A stretch of DNA of 64,000 nucleotides from Macrocybe gigantea (GCA_011319805.1 SJRY01000205.1:1-64000); one strand, 5' to 3'. Shown: positions 1 through 12,246, counted from the first letter of the stretch. The notes: generated from the sequence alone by a model not told the origin. Numbers and translations: made by a program.

Positions 1-44
1 AAAGGGTCAGTGCAGCACGGTCTCTGAGATTTTATCCACCGCTG

Positions 45-1314
45 ATGGCGCAGGGACTGAAAGAATACGCGTTCGCAGGAATGCTCACCGAATCAGTGTT
101 ATACGGGCTGTATCTCGTCTCTTTCGCTCATTGTTTGCAAGCGCTGCTCTGGGTGCCCAACGTTGGTGGCGGCCACGTCGGAGCATCAGTGTACCGATGC
201 TCTTCGTCACCTTGTCGCTCTTCGTCCTGGGCTCGTTGGAAGTCGTCCTGCGATTCGGGGCGGATTTCGAGAGCCACTTTCGGACTATTCATCACGTCGG
301 CTCTGTCATCGAGGTCGGGCCACCCTGGATGAAATCATGAAGGTGAAGCTTTCGCGCGTTCTGTCGTCAGTGCCCACGAATGAAACGTCCTCCGTTATCT
401 TCTTAGCCGCTCGTGGTCCAGCTGCAGTCTTCTGTAGCAGACGCTGTGCAGGTTAGGCGTGACTTCCTTGACGGTTCGCAACAAACTACCGAACTCACCT
501 TGACACAGGTATACCGTTGCTATATTGTCTGCCAGAAATCCCTGCTCGTCGTAGCACTCCCAGTTCTCCTATGGATTGGTGCGTTGTGTTGACGGTAGTG
601 CTAATGATCCTCGAGGTCACACTCCGTGATGGCGACCGCGTCACTGGCGGCTGCATTCAACGGATCCTGCCATCGTTTTGGGGTTCTGTTATTATGTTGA
701 ACATCTACGCTACCGGTACGCCTCCCAGTGACAGGCACCTTCCGGAGAGAAATGACGTCCCCGTTTTCTCTTTTCCAAACACCCGGCAGGCGTGATCGTG
801 TATCGAATTTGGAAGTTCGACAGGGACTATAGCAGGACTGCAGCCCTAGATGATTCAGAGATTCTCCGCATGCGCGGTCCCAGGGCGAAGCTGCACAACC
901 TCATGCGAATCGTGGTCGAGTCCGCGTTGATGTACACCTTGTCCACCTGCCTAATGCTCGTGACAGTCTTCATGGGTAACAGCGTGTACATCGCCGCCGC
1001 CGCAGTGAGTCAAACACTTTGAGCGTCCGTTTTCATCTGGAAGATTGATTAGAGGGCAAATTGTGCGTCGCCAGGAAGGCCAATTGGTGGGGATCGCGTT
1101 CAACCTTATCCTCGTCAGGGTAGCCAAAGAACGGGACGAGGAGAATCAGACGTCGAAGCTCTCGTCTATACGCTTCAAGTCGTTCCGAACGGCTGAGGAC
1201 CGAAGCGAGACAGGCTCGGTGGCAGTGAGCGCCTCGGAGCGCTCGATTTCAGGAAACGCCGTTGTTTCTTCTCCAAGTTCTAGTGTAGAGAAATCCAATA
1301 ACTATCCTGCGTAA
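45..1314 (+). pseudogene. Multi-pass membrane protein, frame-broken copy
   Basis: This is a paralogue of the intact membrane-protein gene on the minus strand at 6756-8198. It begins MAQGLKEYAFAGML, as the intact copy begins MAQGLEEYALAGML. Collinear blocks follow in the same order: a hydrophobic segment around 190-320, a segment at 505-720 containing PSFWGSVIMLNIY, a segment at 792-1010 containing LMYTLSTCL, and a tail at 1075-1314 containing VGIAFNLILVRV. The reading frame shifts at about 150 and again at about 570, where in the intact gene each stretch lies inside a single exon. I therefore read it as a pseudogene, although small assembly errors could give the same picture. The function of the family is unknown. 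Probable intron borders, such as the one near 716-789, match the intact gene in phase. Confidence 0.75.
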
Positions 1315-2525
1315 TAATTTAGTCTTCGACACTGGACGGCATTATATTTACCTCTACTTTTATTTCGAGCTGCGTAACCCCTGCCGTGAGCCATTTCCGC
1401 GCTTGTTTTCCCAAGCGTGAGATTATTGCCCTTTGCAGTTGTGCACTATATCCGGGTTCGTCGGGTTTGGCTCGGGTTTGATTCTGATCAGGGGAAGCGG
1501 CGTCACAACCGACCCCTCTCTCCAAGTCTTGTCCCTTTTTGTTGGAGCGTTCCAGGTAGAGGCCGGATAGGCAAAATACGCTCATTACCTCACTACGAGA
1601 TCGAATGATCGATCCGTGATGTGTAGTGCAACATACTCCTGGCTATTTTTGTTCAAAACATGAAGCGAAGCATGGAGTTACGCGCCAAGATCTATGGACA
1701 GCTCAGGAACATCCTAACTCGGGGATTTCGCGTCTATCGCAGGTCGGCGATGTACAATGTGACTTCTCGAAACGACAGATGACGAGCACCCAGATAAATG
1801 ACAGTCCTAGTCGATGAAGACCGGTATGGTGTCACGGTCAGCGTACAGTAACGGGCACACATGCTAATCTTCTGCTGCGAGGGCTTTGATGGATAGTGAT
1901 ACTTATCGCCGATAGTGCTCAAGCGCCCTGAGCAAATGGGCGCGTCTCCTAGATGGAGATCAGCTTCGCGGCTGGTATCGTATCCAAGGGCATGGAAGTG
2001 CTCAGGGCGTATTTTGAGAGTGGCGGGAGACCCCCATGTACCAATGACGGCGGTCGCGCTCGCATTATTCGTGGTGATACTTTATAATCAGACGCGTGGA
2101 GCCGGTGGGCCCCAATGACGAGATGAATATCATTAAAGTCGCAGTTTTTACGTCTGAACTGCGTACTCCTCGGGGCAAGGTCTTTGACGCTGGGTTGTCA
2201 AACCGCTCGTAGGCACGTGAAGAAAAGGCCACCTCAGTTTCTATGCTGCACCATTATACGTGTGGGATGGACAACAGGCATGGAACCTTTGGCACAGCCA
2301 CGGACGCTATGCGCGCCTGATTTAATCGACCTGTTTGGCATGTTCACAGGTGCGAGCTCGAAACGTCGAAGGATTCTAGCAAAGTGTGCCAGCCCCACAT
2401 CAAGCGGTGCGATGACGGATTTACGCATAATGGCGTTTGGTGCGGGCGCTCTTTCGATGTGCCGGCACCATCTGTGTCTGTGGATCAGACGTTGAATATG
2501 TACGGTCACGGTCACCCGGCGCAGG
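1315..2525. other. Intergenic, no gene seen
   Basis: Only short frames occur here and none resembles a known protein. A short hydrophobic stretch near 2040-2090 is weakly reminiscent of the membrane-protein family and could be part of the relic that follows. Confidence 0.5.
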
Positions 2526-2559
2526 TTTCTTTTTTTTTTCTTTTTTTTTTTTTTTTTTT
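2526..2559. repeat. Poly-T tract
   Basis: About 30 T residues are interrupted by two C residues. A second T run lies at 2690-2702. Both fall inside or beside the degenerate membrane-protein relic. Confidence 0.9.
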
Positions 2560-2569
2560 CGATCGTCCT

Positions 2570-2800
2570 TCGAGTTGGCTCTGTCGTCGAGGTCGACCCG
2601 CGCAGGTCAGCGTAACCTCGTCGACAATTCGCAACGCGAGGCCGGACTCGTCTTTTCTTCGAGTGAGACGCAGGTGTACCGCTGTCGGTTTTTTTTTTTT
2701 TTGCGACAAATCCCTGCTCGTCGGGGTAGTGCTGCGTGGTGTTGTTGATGGCCAAATCCAGGCTCCAGGAGGACGACCGCGTCGTTTGAGTACGGATATA
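2570..2800 (+). pseudogene. Relic of a third membrane-protein copy
   Basis: Two short blocks resemble the copy at 45-1314 in the same order. Bases 2571-2597 resemble 297-323 (encoding GSVIEVG in the better copy). Bases 2668-2725 resemble about 508-550, including the run AAATCCCTGCTCGTCG. T tracts and stops interrupt it, and no protein can be read through. The identification rests on DNA similarity only. Confidence 0.5.
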
Positions 2801-3700
2801 TTGATGTTGGCTTGATGCGCATGTGTGCATGCCCAGAAACGCACTCGATGACCGAGTCCGAACAGAGCTTGGCATATAAATAATAGACGTCGAACCTGCG
2901 CTGGTGGGCTCCTGTCGCACACATAGTCTCATCATCTTGGGCATATTAGTCATGTCTTGGCCGGGTCGAGCGCTCGTCAGGCGACACCGAATGTCGGCGG
3001 GGATCCATTCCTGCTCGCGCCCTATCAGCTCGGGCTGTCGCGAGTCGCGATTGACTGGCATCAGTTCGACGTCTCAGTGTCGGCGTCAGGGAGGGGGGAC
3101 GGGTGTCGAATAGCACAGACAAGGATCACTGGTCGTTGATACTAGATAGTGATGCAGCCAAGGGTCCAGTGATGCCTAGGACTGAGAAGGCTCTTGGAAG
3201 CTTGGCTGTGGCGATGACTCGGGCTTGGTCCGCAAAGTCGTGCATGTTTAATGGAAGGGAGCCCACTCTCCATTAACTGACCAGGCAGTGCGTGGGCAGT
3301 GCTCGACGTCACGATGGGATGACAGGACTCTGGTTCACTCGATCAGAGTGTCAGCTTTCTTTTTTGGATGCTTCGATGAGTTTTTTTTTTCTCTTTAAAT
3401 TGACCCGAACGTGATGGAGAAATGCAAAGACGGTTGGTTTGTCCAGGAGAGAATTAGGCATTACGCCCAGGGGAACAGGCCCCAGGGCTGTGCTACGGTT
3501 CTGTGAAGTCTGATTGCTGCGGACGAGTGGAAAGAAACGGCCTGAAACGGAACATTTTGGCGTCGTCTGATTGGCTCGGACGAGTTGCTTTGTCACAAAT
3601 GAGCAGTCATGCTTCCATCAACCCAAGCTTGGCCCAGCTGTCCTTTTTTTTTTTTTTTCAATCTATTTTTCTGAAGCATCGCATTGTGCGAGCCCTGATT
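2801..3700. other. Intergenic, no gene seen
   Basis: No supported coding region. T-rich and A-rich runs occur at 3358-3390 and 3642-3658, just upstream of the protease promoter. Confidence 0.5.
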
Positions 3701-3710
3701 CAACACTCTT

Positions 3711-3718
3711 TATATATA
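3711..3718 (+). promoter_or_regulatory. TATA-like element of the first protease gene
   Basis: A TATATATA run lies about 115 bases before the protease ATG at 3825 and is followed by a pyrimidine-rich leader of the kind common before fungal start codons. The role is inferred from position. Confidence 0.5.
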
Positions 3719-3824
3719 CCATCGCCACCTCACCCCATAGCTTTCTTTTCTTCTGCTCCTGCCCTCCGACCCCCCCTCACCCTTTCCCCTCCGTCTCTTC
3801 CGTACCTGACCCTTGACGACGGCA

Positions 3825-5967
3825 ATGATAATACTACCACTCTACTGCCTCACGACGCTCGCGACGCTGTCGCATGCCGCCGATCCTCTCCATTTTACAC
3901 TCTCCCGGAGAACACCAGCGCACTCGATAGAGGACTATGCCGCGGCGGCAGAGAGCATACGTGCAAAGTACGGCTTCAAGACACCCAAGGCGCCGGCTGG
4001 CAAGCGGGCCACTGCAGGAATCAGTATGGTCAACCAGGTGCGCCTTTCAACCTTGTGCGCGACGTTTGATGATGGGATTGCTCACGTCGGACGTCGTTCC
4101 CTGGTTCTTTCGTTTTAGCAAACGGACGCTAGTTATTTTGCCGCTATCGATATCGGCACACCGTGAGTTTGGTCTTTCTGTTTTCTCTCGTTGCTGCTTC
4201 TCCCACACCCGCGCAAAAATCCGCGGATGTTGCAACGCCGACGGTCGCAAGTGGCGTTGCATTGTGCGAACGATGCGGGCCTGTTGTTTTCCACATTCCG
4301 CAGCTGCTGGTGCCTTGACGCCTTGACCACGTGTTGTCGTCTTGTCTCCCCCCCATCCTTTGTCAACGCAACGCAACTGACTCTGTGTCTTAATGCAGCC
4401 CACAGACGTTCAACGTCATCCTCGACACCGGCTCGTCCGATCTCTGGGTGACGGACACCTCATGCACGGCGTGCAGCCGTCAGACGCCCGTGTACGACGC
4501 CACAAAGTCGTCCTCGGCCCTCGTCTCCAGCGCCGGCACCAACATCCGCTACGGCTCTGGCGAAGTGCGCGGCAACCTCGCGCGAGACACCGTCGCCCTC
4601 GGAGGCTTTACGATGGCGAACCAGACGTTTTGTGAGGCATTCTCCACCACCGAGCTGTGTGCGCGTGTTACTGATGGTTCTTGTTCTTTGTTTGCTGCAG
4701 TGGCCGTGTCGCAGACCTCGTCCGGACTGTTGGACGGCACAGTATCCGGGATTCTCGGTCTCGCGTTTGACACCATCGCCGCGACACGCGCGACGCCCTT
4801 CTGGCAGGCGCTCGTCTCCGGCAATCAGCTGACCACGCCCGAGATGTCCTTCTGGCTCACGCGGTTCAGAGACGTGCCGACGGCGTCCGAAGAAGAGCCA
4901 GGAGGAATCTTCACCCTCGGCGGCACCAACTCGACGCTCTTCACTGGCGACATCGAGTTTCTCGACTTGGCCGTCAACACGCCGACGTTTTGGCTCTTGA
5001 GCTTGTCGAGTGAGCATCTGTTTGCTGGTGTTCCGGCTTTGTTTGATCTGCTTTCTGATATTGAATGTGTGTGTGTGAAGAGGTGACTGTGCAGGGTAAG
5101 GACGTCCCTGTCACGACGGGCGCGGCAGCCCTGTCCGCCATCGACACCGGCACGACGCTCATCGGCGGCCCGACGAACGACGTCAACGCGATATGGAACG
5201 CCGTCCCAGGCGCACAGCCCATATCCAACATGGCCGGCTTCTTCTCCTTCCGTACGTCTGACCTCCTCCATCCCCCTTCCCAAGCCTTTTTCTCCCCTCG
5301 TCTCTGCTGACAGCGCCCCCCCCGGTCAGCCTGCTCCACGTCCCTCTCGATCACCATGTCCTTTGGCGGAAAATCGTGGCCGATCAATGCGGCCGATATG
5401 AACCTGGGCCAGATCGCGCGCGGCAGCTCGCAGTGCCTCGGTGGCATATTTGATCTCAGCCTCGGCAGCAACATCGTCAGCGGGAACGGAAACCCGAACT
5501 GGGTCGTCGGTGCCACGTTCCTGGTCCGTCGTCTTGCGCTTTTTTTTTTGTTAGTTTAATTCGATTTAATTCTTTTTGGGTGCAGAAAAACGTGTATTCG
5601 GTGTATCGCTCGAACCCGCCTTCGGTCGGGTTCGCACAGCTGTCTAGCGCGGCCGGGGGATCAGGTACGGCCCCGCCCTCTTTGTCCTCGTTTTCGTCCG
5701 ATGCTGCCGCTACGACGACGAGCCGATCTGGTTCCGGTCAGAGCCTCACTCTTACGTCTCTAGGCACGCCCACGGCGAATCCTAACGGGAACGATTCTAC
5801 CACGGGGACGAATAAGAGTGAGTTGCGATGATGTTTTTTTTTTTTTTTCGAGTCGTTGCTGATGGTTGCGTTTTGCGTGTTTAGGTGGCGCGTTGAGCAA
5901 TGCTCCTGTTGTGTCGGCGCTTGTCGCTTTGTTGGCGACGAGCGTCTTTGTTGCGCTCTTTTTGTGA
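3825..5967 (+). CDS. Pepsin-family (A1) aspartic protease, probable GPI-anchored
   Basis: This is a secreted aspartic endopeptidase that should cut proteins at the cell surface or wall. I read eight exons: 3825-4037, 4119-4162, 4399-4631, 4701-5009, 5081-5251, 5330-5523, 5586-5817 and 5885-5967. All phases agree and give 492 residues. A signal peptide (MIILPLYCLTTLATLSHA) precedes a propeptide. The first catalytic motif is VILDTGSSDLWV (Asp about 95) after GTPPQTF. The second is AIDTGTTLIGGP (Asp about 288). A Ser/Thr-rich linker follows and the last exon encodes a hydrophobic end (VSALVALLATSVFVALFL), typical of a GPI-anchor signal as in yapsin-like proteases. The start is the first ATG giving a signal peptide. 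Intron 7 is T-rich but normally bordered. Paralogues lie at 8853 (broken) and 20265 (intact). The individual substrate cannot be inferred. Confidence 0.92.
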
Positions 5968-6755
5968 TCTGCGTGATACCTGTGGACCATCATCATCTCG
6001 TTATGTTATTCTTACCCGAGGATGAAGAAAAAGGAAGAGTCGTGCCTCCATATACACACACTGACACACATACACATATATACACATGCATCCTCACCCT
6101 CGTCGTCCGCAACGCTCGTTAGCCAAGGGATCCTAATGCCAATTTAGTAGTGTTCGCGCTTTTCTTTTGTGTTTTTTTTTGGATCATGCTATAGTATACA
6201 GTAACTTTTTCTCTTGTCTTATGTAGGTGTTGCGTTGTTTCTTGGAAGAGCGAACTTTTTTTTTATTCTACTTTTGTTTTTTGGGTGGAAAGTTTTTTAG
6301 ATGCTGAGGCGGGACAGAACTTGTCCTCTTTTTTTTTTTTTTTTCCTGCATTTTTACGTTTTCGTCTTTGGACGCGTTCTTGTACTTAGTTTTTTCTCTC
6401 TCACTTGTATATCCAGACATGTCATCCGCTTTGCATTACCATCATGTAAATCGTTTTTTCTTCCTTTCGCTGATGGTATATATCCAAGGCGTTGGCGCCT
6501 TAACGTTGACCTTGTACCGATTTTGCTCTAGTCTTGATTCTGGGACGTGGGCGTTTTGATGTGGAGTTCGACAGGGTTGCCTTTCTTGTGCTTTGTTTAT
6601 ATTTTTTTTGGCAGTTGTGTATGTATATATGAGGGTCTGGGATCATCGATCATCAAGGGGCTTGGATTTTGGTATCGTGCAGGAAATGCCAAGGGAAAAA
6701 AAGGACAGTGTTCCCTCGTACAGTCTGGATGACGATTATGGGAACGAAATAAAAG
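5968..6755. other. Convergent intergenic region, T-rich
   Basis: This lies between two convergent genes. It holds a CA/TA-rich simple repeat at about 6051-6088 and several T runs (6172-6179, 6256-6264, 6330-6344). These are probably the 3' untranslated regions of both genes. No coding region is supported. Confidence 0.5.
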
Positions 6756-8198
6756 CTAAATCGCATAGGCGACGATTTCTTCCGGCTGGAGGTCTGCTTT
6801 CTCTGCGTCGGTTTCGGGCTTTGGCTTTGCGTCTCCGAGGGCTATGGGCATGGGGAAGGGGAAGGGAAAGAGGACGGCGTTGCTCGATGGCCGGTCGACC
6901 GAGGTGCGCTGCGCTGGTGCTCCGACGTCGGGCCCGTCCTCGGATGTGTGCGACGTGCTGAAGCGCATGGTGGAGCAGGTCGGGCAGTCGGTGGATTCTG
7001 TGAAGCTGCGGGTGGCGGCGCGGTGGCGTTCGCGCGAGACGCGGATGAGGATGAGGTTGAACGCGATTCCGAGCATCTGGCTCTCCTGCGTGTGTGTGCA
7101 TGGTGAGTGGGTGTTAGAGGTCAAGAGGGGAGGGGGGCTGTCAGTGAGACGATGGCACGGCGCTGTAGCGTAAAGCCGCCACGCGCCTGAGGAGTTGGGA
7201 CGCTCACCGGGGCAGAGGTGACGTAGATAGAGTAGTGGCCGCTGAGCAGCCCGATGAGCACCGTGATCGTCGAGAGCGTGTAGATCAGCGCCGAGTCGAT
7301 CACGATCCGCATCACGGTGTAGAGCTTCGTCTGGGGTCGGGCGGCGCAGGTCAGCGCGAGGTCGTAGTTGAGGTGCGTCACGGTGTCCGGACAGGCGGCG
7401 CCGTTGCGGTCCGCTTTCCATATTTGATAGACCATGACGGCTGGCGTGATGGAGGGAGAGAGCGTACATGGGTCAGGAGCCTGCGAGAGGAGGGAGGAGA
7501 CGCACAGGTCACGTAGACGTTGAGCACGATCACGGAGCCCCAGAACGGTGGCCAGATGAAGCCGATGCAGCTCCCGTTCACGCGGTCCCCCGCGCGCAGG
7601 TTCGCCTCGATAACGACTAGCGTCAGCGTCAGCCCTATGCCGGCGAGCCAGAGCACGGCGGGCAGAGCGATGGCGCGCACCGACTTCTGGCAGACGAGCC
7701 AGCACCGGTATATCTGTGATCCCGAGGTGTTGAGCGAACACTTAGATGGACCTGTGGCGTGCTCGTGCTTACTTGCATCGCGTCAGCCACGGTGGCTTGG
7801 GTCTGGAAAATCAAAGGCTGCAATAAAAGAGCGACGGGTCAAGTTAACAGAAGCAACAAGGCGGCCGAGCAGAGAAGGACCACCTTGACGATGTTTACCC
7901 ACGGCGCGCCGACCTCGCTGACAGACCCGACGGACCTGACCTCTGTGAAGTGCTCCTGAAAATTGCACACGAAGCCCAAAAGCACGTTGACGGTGCCCAG
8001 GACGAACAGGAGCAGCGTGACGGCGAGGAATTTTGCGTTGATGCTCTGCAGCGGGTGCCGCCAGTCTGAAAACGCATCATCCCTGGACTGCCAGAGGAGC
8101 GCGTAGATGCAGGAGAAGAAGGTGGAGAGGTAGAGCCCGTAAAATGCGGACTCGACGAGCATCCCCGCGAGCGCGTACTCTTCGAGGCCCTGCGCCAT
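6756..8198 (-). CDS. Uncharacterised multi-pass membrane protein
   Basis: I do not recognise the family by name, although repeated copies in this window show it is a real gene. Five exons on the minus strand (8198-7884, 7817-7773, 7713-7506, 7440-7208, 7085-6756) keep phase and give 376 residues. Hydrophobic segments of membrane length occur near residues 10-35, 55-78, 102-120, 125-160, 165-190, 225-255 and 266-282, so about seven passes are likely. No clear signal peptide is present. The C-terminal tail of about 85 residues is hydrophilic, with Ser/Thr and Lys/Glu clusters, and probably cytoplasmic. The copy at 45-1314 is frame-broken. The gene stands between two protease genes and diverges from the second one. 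A role in sensing or transport is possible but unsupported. Confidence 0.85.
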
Positions 8199-8268
8199 GG
8201 AGCGGGCGGGCGTCTGCCGGTTAAGAGTGCGTCTGTGTTTCTTTCCCCGAGTCCCCCGCTTCTTGGTC

Positions 8269-8275
8269 TATATAT
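8269..8275 (-). promoter_or_regulatory. TATA-like element of the membrane-protein gene
   Basis: On the minus strand a CATATATA run lies about 70 bases upstream of the ATG at 8198, a normal spacing for a fungal TATA box. Function is inferred from position only. Confidence 0.45.
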
Positions 8276-8852
8276 GTCTGGGCTCTTCCGTCTCAGATCA
8301 TCGCTGCAGAGTGAATAGCCCACTAACAAGGCGCTCGTTCATCATCACTGGTGATGTATTATCACCACGAGGGCCATCTATCAAACACTCTGTCAAATGA
8401 AAGGACGTCTGGAGGATGTTCAAACGGCGCAGAGTGTACGATAGACAATCGGCATTTGTTCATGGATATACGGCCATCGTTGAGCTTTGAAAGTTTGAGT
8501 TGGAGAAATTGAACGGCTACGGTGCCCACAGCGCCTGTTCATCTGATCATGAAAACAAGCAGGCGGCGCTAGCCATATATGGAAGACCACGCTTGTTGCG
8601 CTCAATGCTTGCTGTCTGCCTGATGATTGGAAATCTTCTTCGCCAAGACTCTGAACATTGAAACTTCAGCGAAGCGCCTAGACAGCTCGTTACGAACAGT
8701 CTGGGAGCAGGCCTCGAGCAGGGGTTGATACCCATCAAGGGACCAGGAAATTTTGCTTCCGCGGAATAGCTCTTTTCTGCTCCAGTTGTGCTCGACAGCG
8801 ACGCGCATTAGCCTCATCGAATGCATGCTTCAAGTGCATCATCTTGACGACG

Positions 8853-10661
8853 ATGTTGTTTGTTCATTGTCTGATTGCCTTGGCAGGACTGTCGGCTGAG
8901 CACGTTCGTGCGGCCGATCCATTGCATTGTCAGCTCCGCGGTGGCGCGTCGGGCACTCCGACATCTGTCCAAGAGTACTATGTCTTCGCCGCGGATCGAT
9001 TACGGGCCAAGTATGAGTTCGACCACCGGGCGATGAGGAAGAGGAACGTCAACATCACAAATCAGGTGTGTTGTACAGTACAAACGTGTCTTGCCTTTCT
9101 TGTCTCGCCGTTCGAAACCATTTCTTCGTTCTTAGAACACTGATGCTAGTTACTATGCTAGTATCAACGTTGGCACCCCGTTAGTCTCCCGTCATCGCTT
9201 TGAAAGCCGTTTCGTTCTCTTTCGCACCCGAATGATCAATTTGGGATGCTGAGCATAGGTTGGCAGACCTCAGACATTCGATGATGTCGACTACAAAAAC
9301 GGCCGTCGCAAGTATGACCCTTCTAGCTCGTCCACCGCTGCCGTGTCAAGCACGCGGACAGGCATCCAGTATGGTTCGGATTCCGTTGGTGGTCATCTTG
9401 TGCATGTCACAGTCAGCATGAGCGGATTCACCGTCCCAAACCAGACGTTCCGTAAGTCTCCTGTGCACGATCTGGCACCCCTTCACACCTGATAGCGTCC
9501 AAGAATCCGTCAACCAAACGTCTCTGAATCTGCTCAGTGGTTGGGGTTTCTGGGATCATGGGCCTCGCCTTTGTCCCCATCGCTGAAACGCACGCGACGC
9601 CGTTCTGGCAGGCGCTGGCTGACGGTGGTCAGCTCTCCACACCGGAGATGTCATTTTGGCTCTTCCGCTTTGGAAATGTTACGGATGCCTACTCCGATGA
9701 GCCAGGCGGCAGCTTCACCCTCGGAGGCAGAAACACGTCCTTGTTCGACGGCGAAGTGGAGTTTTTGAATTTGGCGACAAACAATCCAACGTGTTGGTTG
9801 CTGAACATGTCTAGCAAGTCTCTTTCAGTCGTTCATTTCGTTTTGCTAATTCCTTGTGTCCATGATCTTTTCTTCTTCAAAGGCGTAATCGTACAGGGAA
9901 AATCAATCCCGATCACGACTGGAAAGGCTGCCCTAGCTGCTATCGACACGGGGACAACCCTGATCGGCGGACCCTCTTCAGGTGTCAAAGCCATCTGGGA
10001 TACTGTTCTTGGTGCTATTCCAGCAGTCGGCATGGATGGATTCTATGTCTATCGTGCGTAGGTTCAGCCGTCTTTCGTATATGCCATGCTTCTCTAGCAA
10101 CAGCTTGCACAACGAATACCTCGGTCTCGGTCATGGTCGATCGACCCGGAAGACGTGAAAATAGGCCATTTCAGGAACTCACGCGACAACCTTTGTCTGG
10201 GAGGCGTCTTCGACCTATCCGCCGGAAGCAATGTCGGAGGCGGAAATGATGGAGCTCCGGGCTGGGTCGTTGGTACCACTTTTTTGGTAAGTTCTTTCGT
10301 TGGTATATATTCAGAATAGCGGTCTGATCTCGCCTCGTGGAGAAAAACGTCTATTCTGTTTTCCGTGCTAAACCGCCTTCAGTGGGTTTCGCCCAGTTGT
10401 CTGCTTCAGCACATGTGACAAGTGAGTGTAATACCGTCTGTAATTGCCGTGTTTCGATGTCAAATTTCTGTTATCATGCCTCGCTTTCCACAGGTCCTCA
10501 TTCGTCAACCAACTCGACAGGCAGCGAAAACAGTGCGTATCAGCCAGCGTCCTTTATTCGGTTACTGCTCATATGCTCTTTCAGACAGTGGATTCCATAC
10601 CTCACCATCATTCATGACAGTCTTCCTCGCAATCAGCGCCTACCTTACAGCATTTCTTTGA
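8853..10661 (+). pseudogene. Pepsin-family aspartic protease, inactivated copy
   Basis: This is a paralogue of the protease at 3825 with the same exon plan. Exon 1 (8853-9065) encodes a signal peptide and propeptide. Exon 2 is 9136-9179 and exon 3 is 9267-9451. In exon 3 the expected segment with the first DTG motif is missing: the protein goes from PPQTFD straight to DVDYKNGRRKYD, with the frame kept. The second motif, AIDTGTTLIGGP, is present in exon 9883-10053. Near 9538 the frame is kept only if a later acceptor is used, which drops about 12 residues. Around 10125-10140 a deletion shifts the frame between the SVSV and WSIDPED blocks. One intron starts with GC (9814). The last exon still encodes a hydrophobic GPI-like tail ending at 10661. 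Without the first aspartate the enzyme cannot work in the usual way. Confidence 0.85.
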
Positions 10662-10991
10662 TCATTCGATGCACCACTTTCATCAGTCCATTTTTTGGTC
10701 TCGTGATCCACTCTTTCAACTTGGACTCTGGACCGCCGTCAGAAACCAGGTTCTGCTCCAGACATTGTATGCGAACATTGATAGAGTCGAAGATTATATT
10801 GCGAAGTAAAGATATCTTCCCATAGTGTGAGTTCCCCAATTCAACGTTTCGGGTTTATATCAATATCTTCTGTCAGCTGTGATGTGCTCGTCTCATGATC
10901 CCGATCTATGACTAGGTAAAAACCACTTAAATCACTGCGAAGCATCAATGAGATGAGCGCCAGTATATCAAAAAATGAACGCTACATAATT
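10662..10991. other. Intergenic, no gene seen
   Basis: AT-rich sequence between the broken protease and the left target-site duplication of the large transposon. Nothing else is recognised. Confidence 0.5.
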
Positions 10992-10997
10992 GCAAAC

Positions 10998-11062
10998 TAT
11001 GGCAACAGAACCTGGACAGCCCCGTTTTGGAACACCGACGGGGTCCCACCTGTCACCGCTCG
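10998..11062 (+). repeat. Left terminal inverted repeat, integrase/kinase element
   Basis: Inverted copy of 19833-19897 with one mismatch (C at the left, T at the right end). Preceded by the duplication GCAAAC. Confidence 0.9.
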
Positions 11063-12246
11063 GACACTGTTGCTTGGCGCGCTGTGCCACGGACCATGGA
11101 TGCACAAATATCTGTTAGTTGATAAGCTGTAATGTAGCGGCGATATTCTAATATGTATCGTCTGAGTCAGAAAGAGTCAAGTCTAAAAGAATGCATTATC
11201 TGAAAGGAAAGTCCGGTTGAAATGAATGTGTCGTCTATAAGGGTATGTAGTTTAAAAGAATGTAGGCGAACTTTTGTATCTAAAGCTCAGAGAGCCGAAG
11301 TTGAATGTCTAAAGGAAAGGCATAGGAAGGAAGAATGTCGACTAATGAAAGCATTAACTCGTCAGAAGTATTAAAAGGAGATGTTCTTATCAAAACTCGG
11401 GACCATGAACCACTGGCAGAAAAGGTTGCAGCTGTGATTCTTTTCAAAATTGCAGTGTGCAGCGGGCACGTTACCATCCGCAAATATATGTCCCAGGGAG
11501 CTGGAAAGATGGCTCAGGATAATCAGATTGATATTCAAGAGGATGTTTGAGGGCCTACCTGGCCGATGAAATTTGCGGATCGCTGAGCAACGTAGAACCG
11601 CCTGGGATGAGAACATTCATACATCAGTCAAAATGTTAGAACAATGTAAAAAAGCTCAGGACTTACCTTGATAATCAGAAACGAATGCGTGTCGCTTAGT
11701 TTTCCAATATTGGACATGCTGACTAAATGCGAGGAATTTGGCCCGCTCTTCATCCTCCTTTGTATCCATCATTAGCGGCTCTGGCGAGACATTGTTGAGG
11801 TATTTTCTAAATGGGCCCTCCTTATCGACGTCGATAACCTCTTCAAGAAGGAAGCTGGTCTTTTTTGCAACTGCTGACGAACCTGATGGTGGCTCAATCG
11901 AAACCGCCAATGCCGCCTTGACGAAACGAAAATGTGGGATGGTAAAAGGTAATATCTCCGAGTTGTTGCTTTGCCCATCAATGAAATCGTACACCATATC
12001 GAGCAGTGCGTTAGCCCAGACCAGACAGGAGACTTCCATCACGAGATCCTGGAATTGCTTTTCCCCATCGTTAGGTATGCTGACAACCTTCGTTGCGAGT
12101 GAGCCATTGACTTCGACAACCCTTTCTTTTGTGTAGTAAGTGCGTTTAGCGCAGATATCCTGCACGCCTTCACCACTACTGAAGATGGGAGCAGTTGATG
12201 TACCAAAGGTGGCAAGTTTGAAGCTACCTTTCTTCATGTTTGCAGC

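Noticed and set aside
2234..3061. Long minus-strand frame of 275 codons with poly-Lys runs
   Set aside because: The lysine runs are the complement of T tracts and no domain is visible. The plus strand carries membrane-protein relics.
2820..3100. Possible continuation of the membrane-protein relic
   Set aside because: Similarity to the last exons is too weak to claim by eye.
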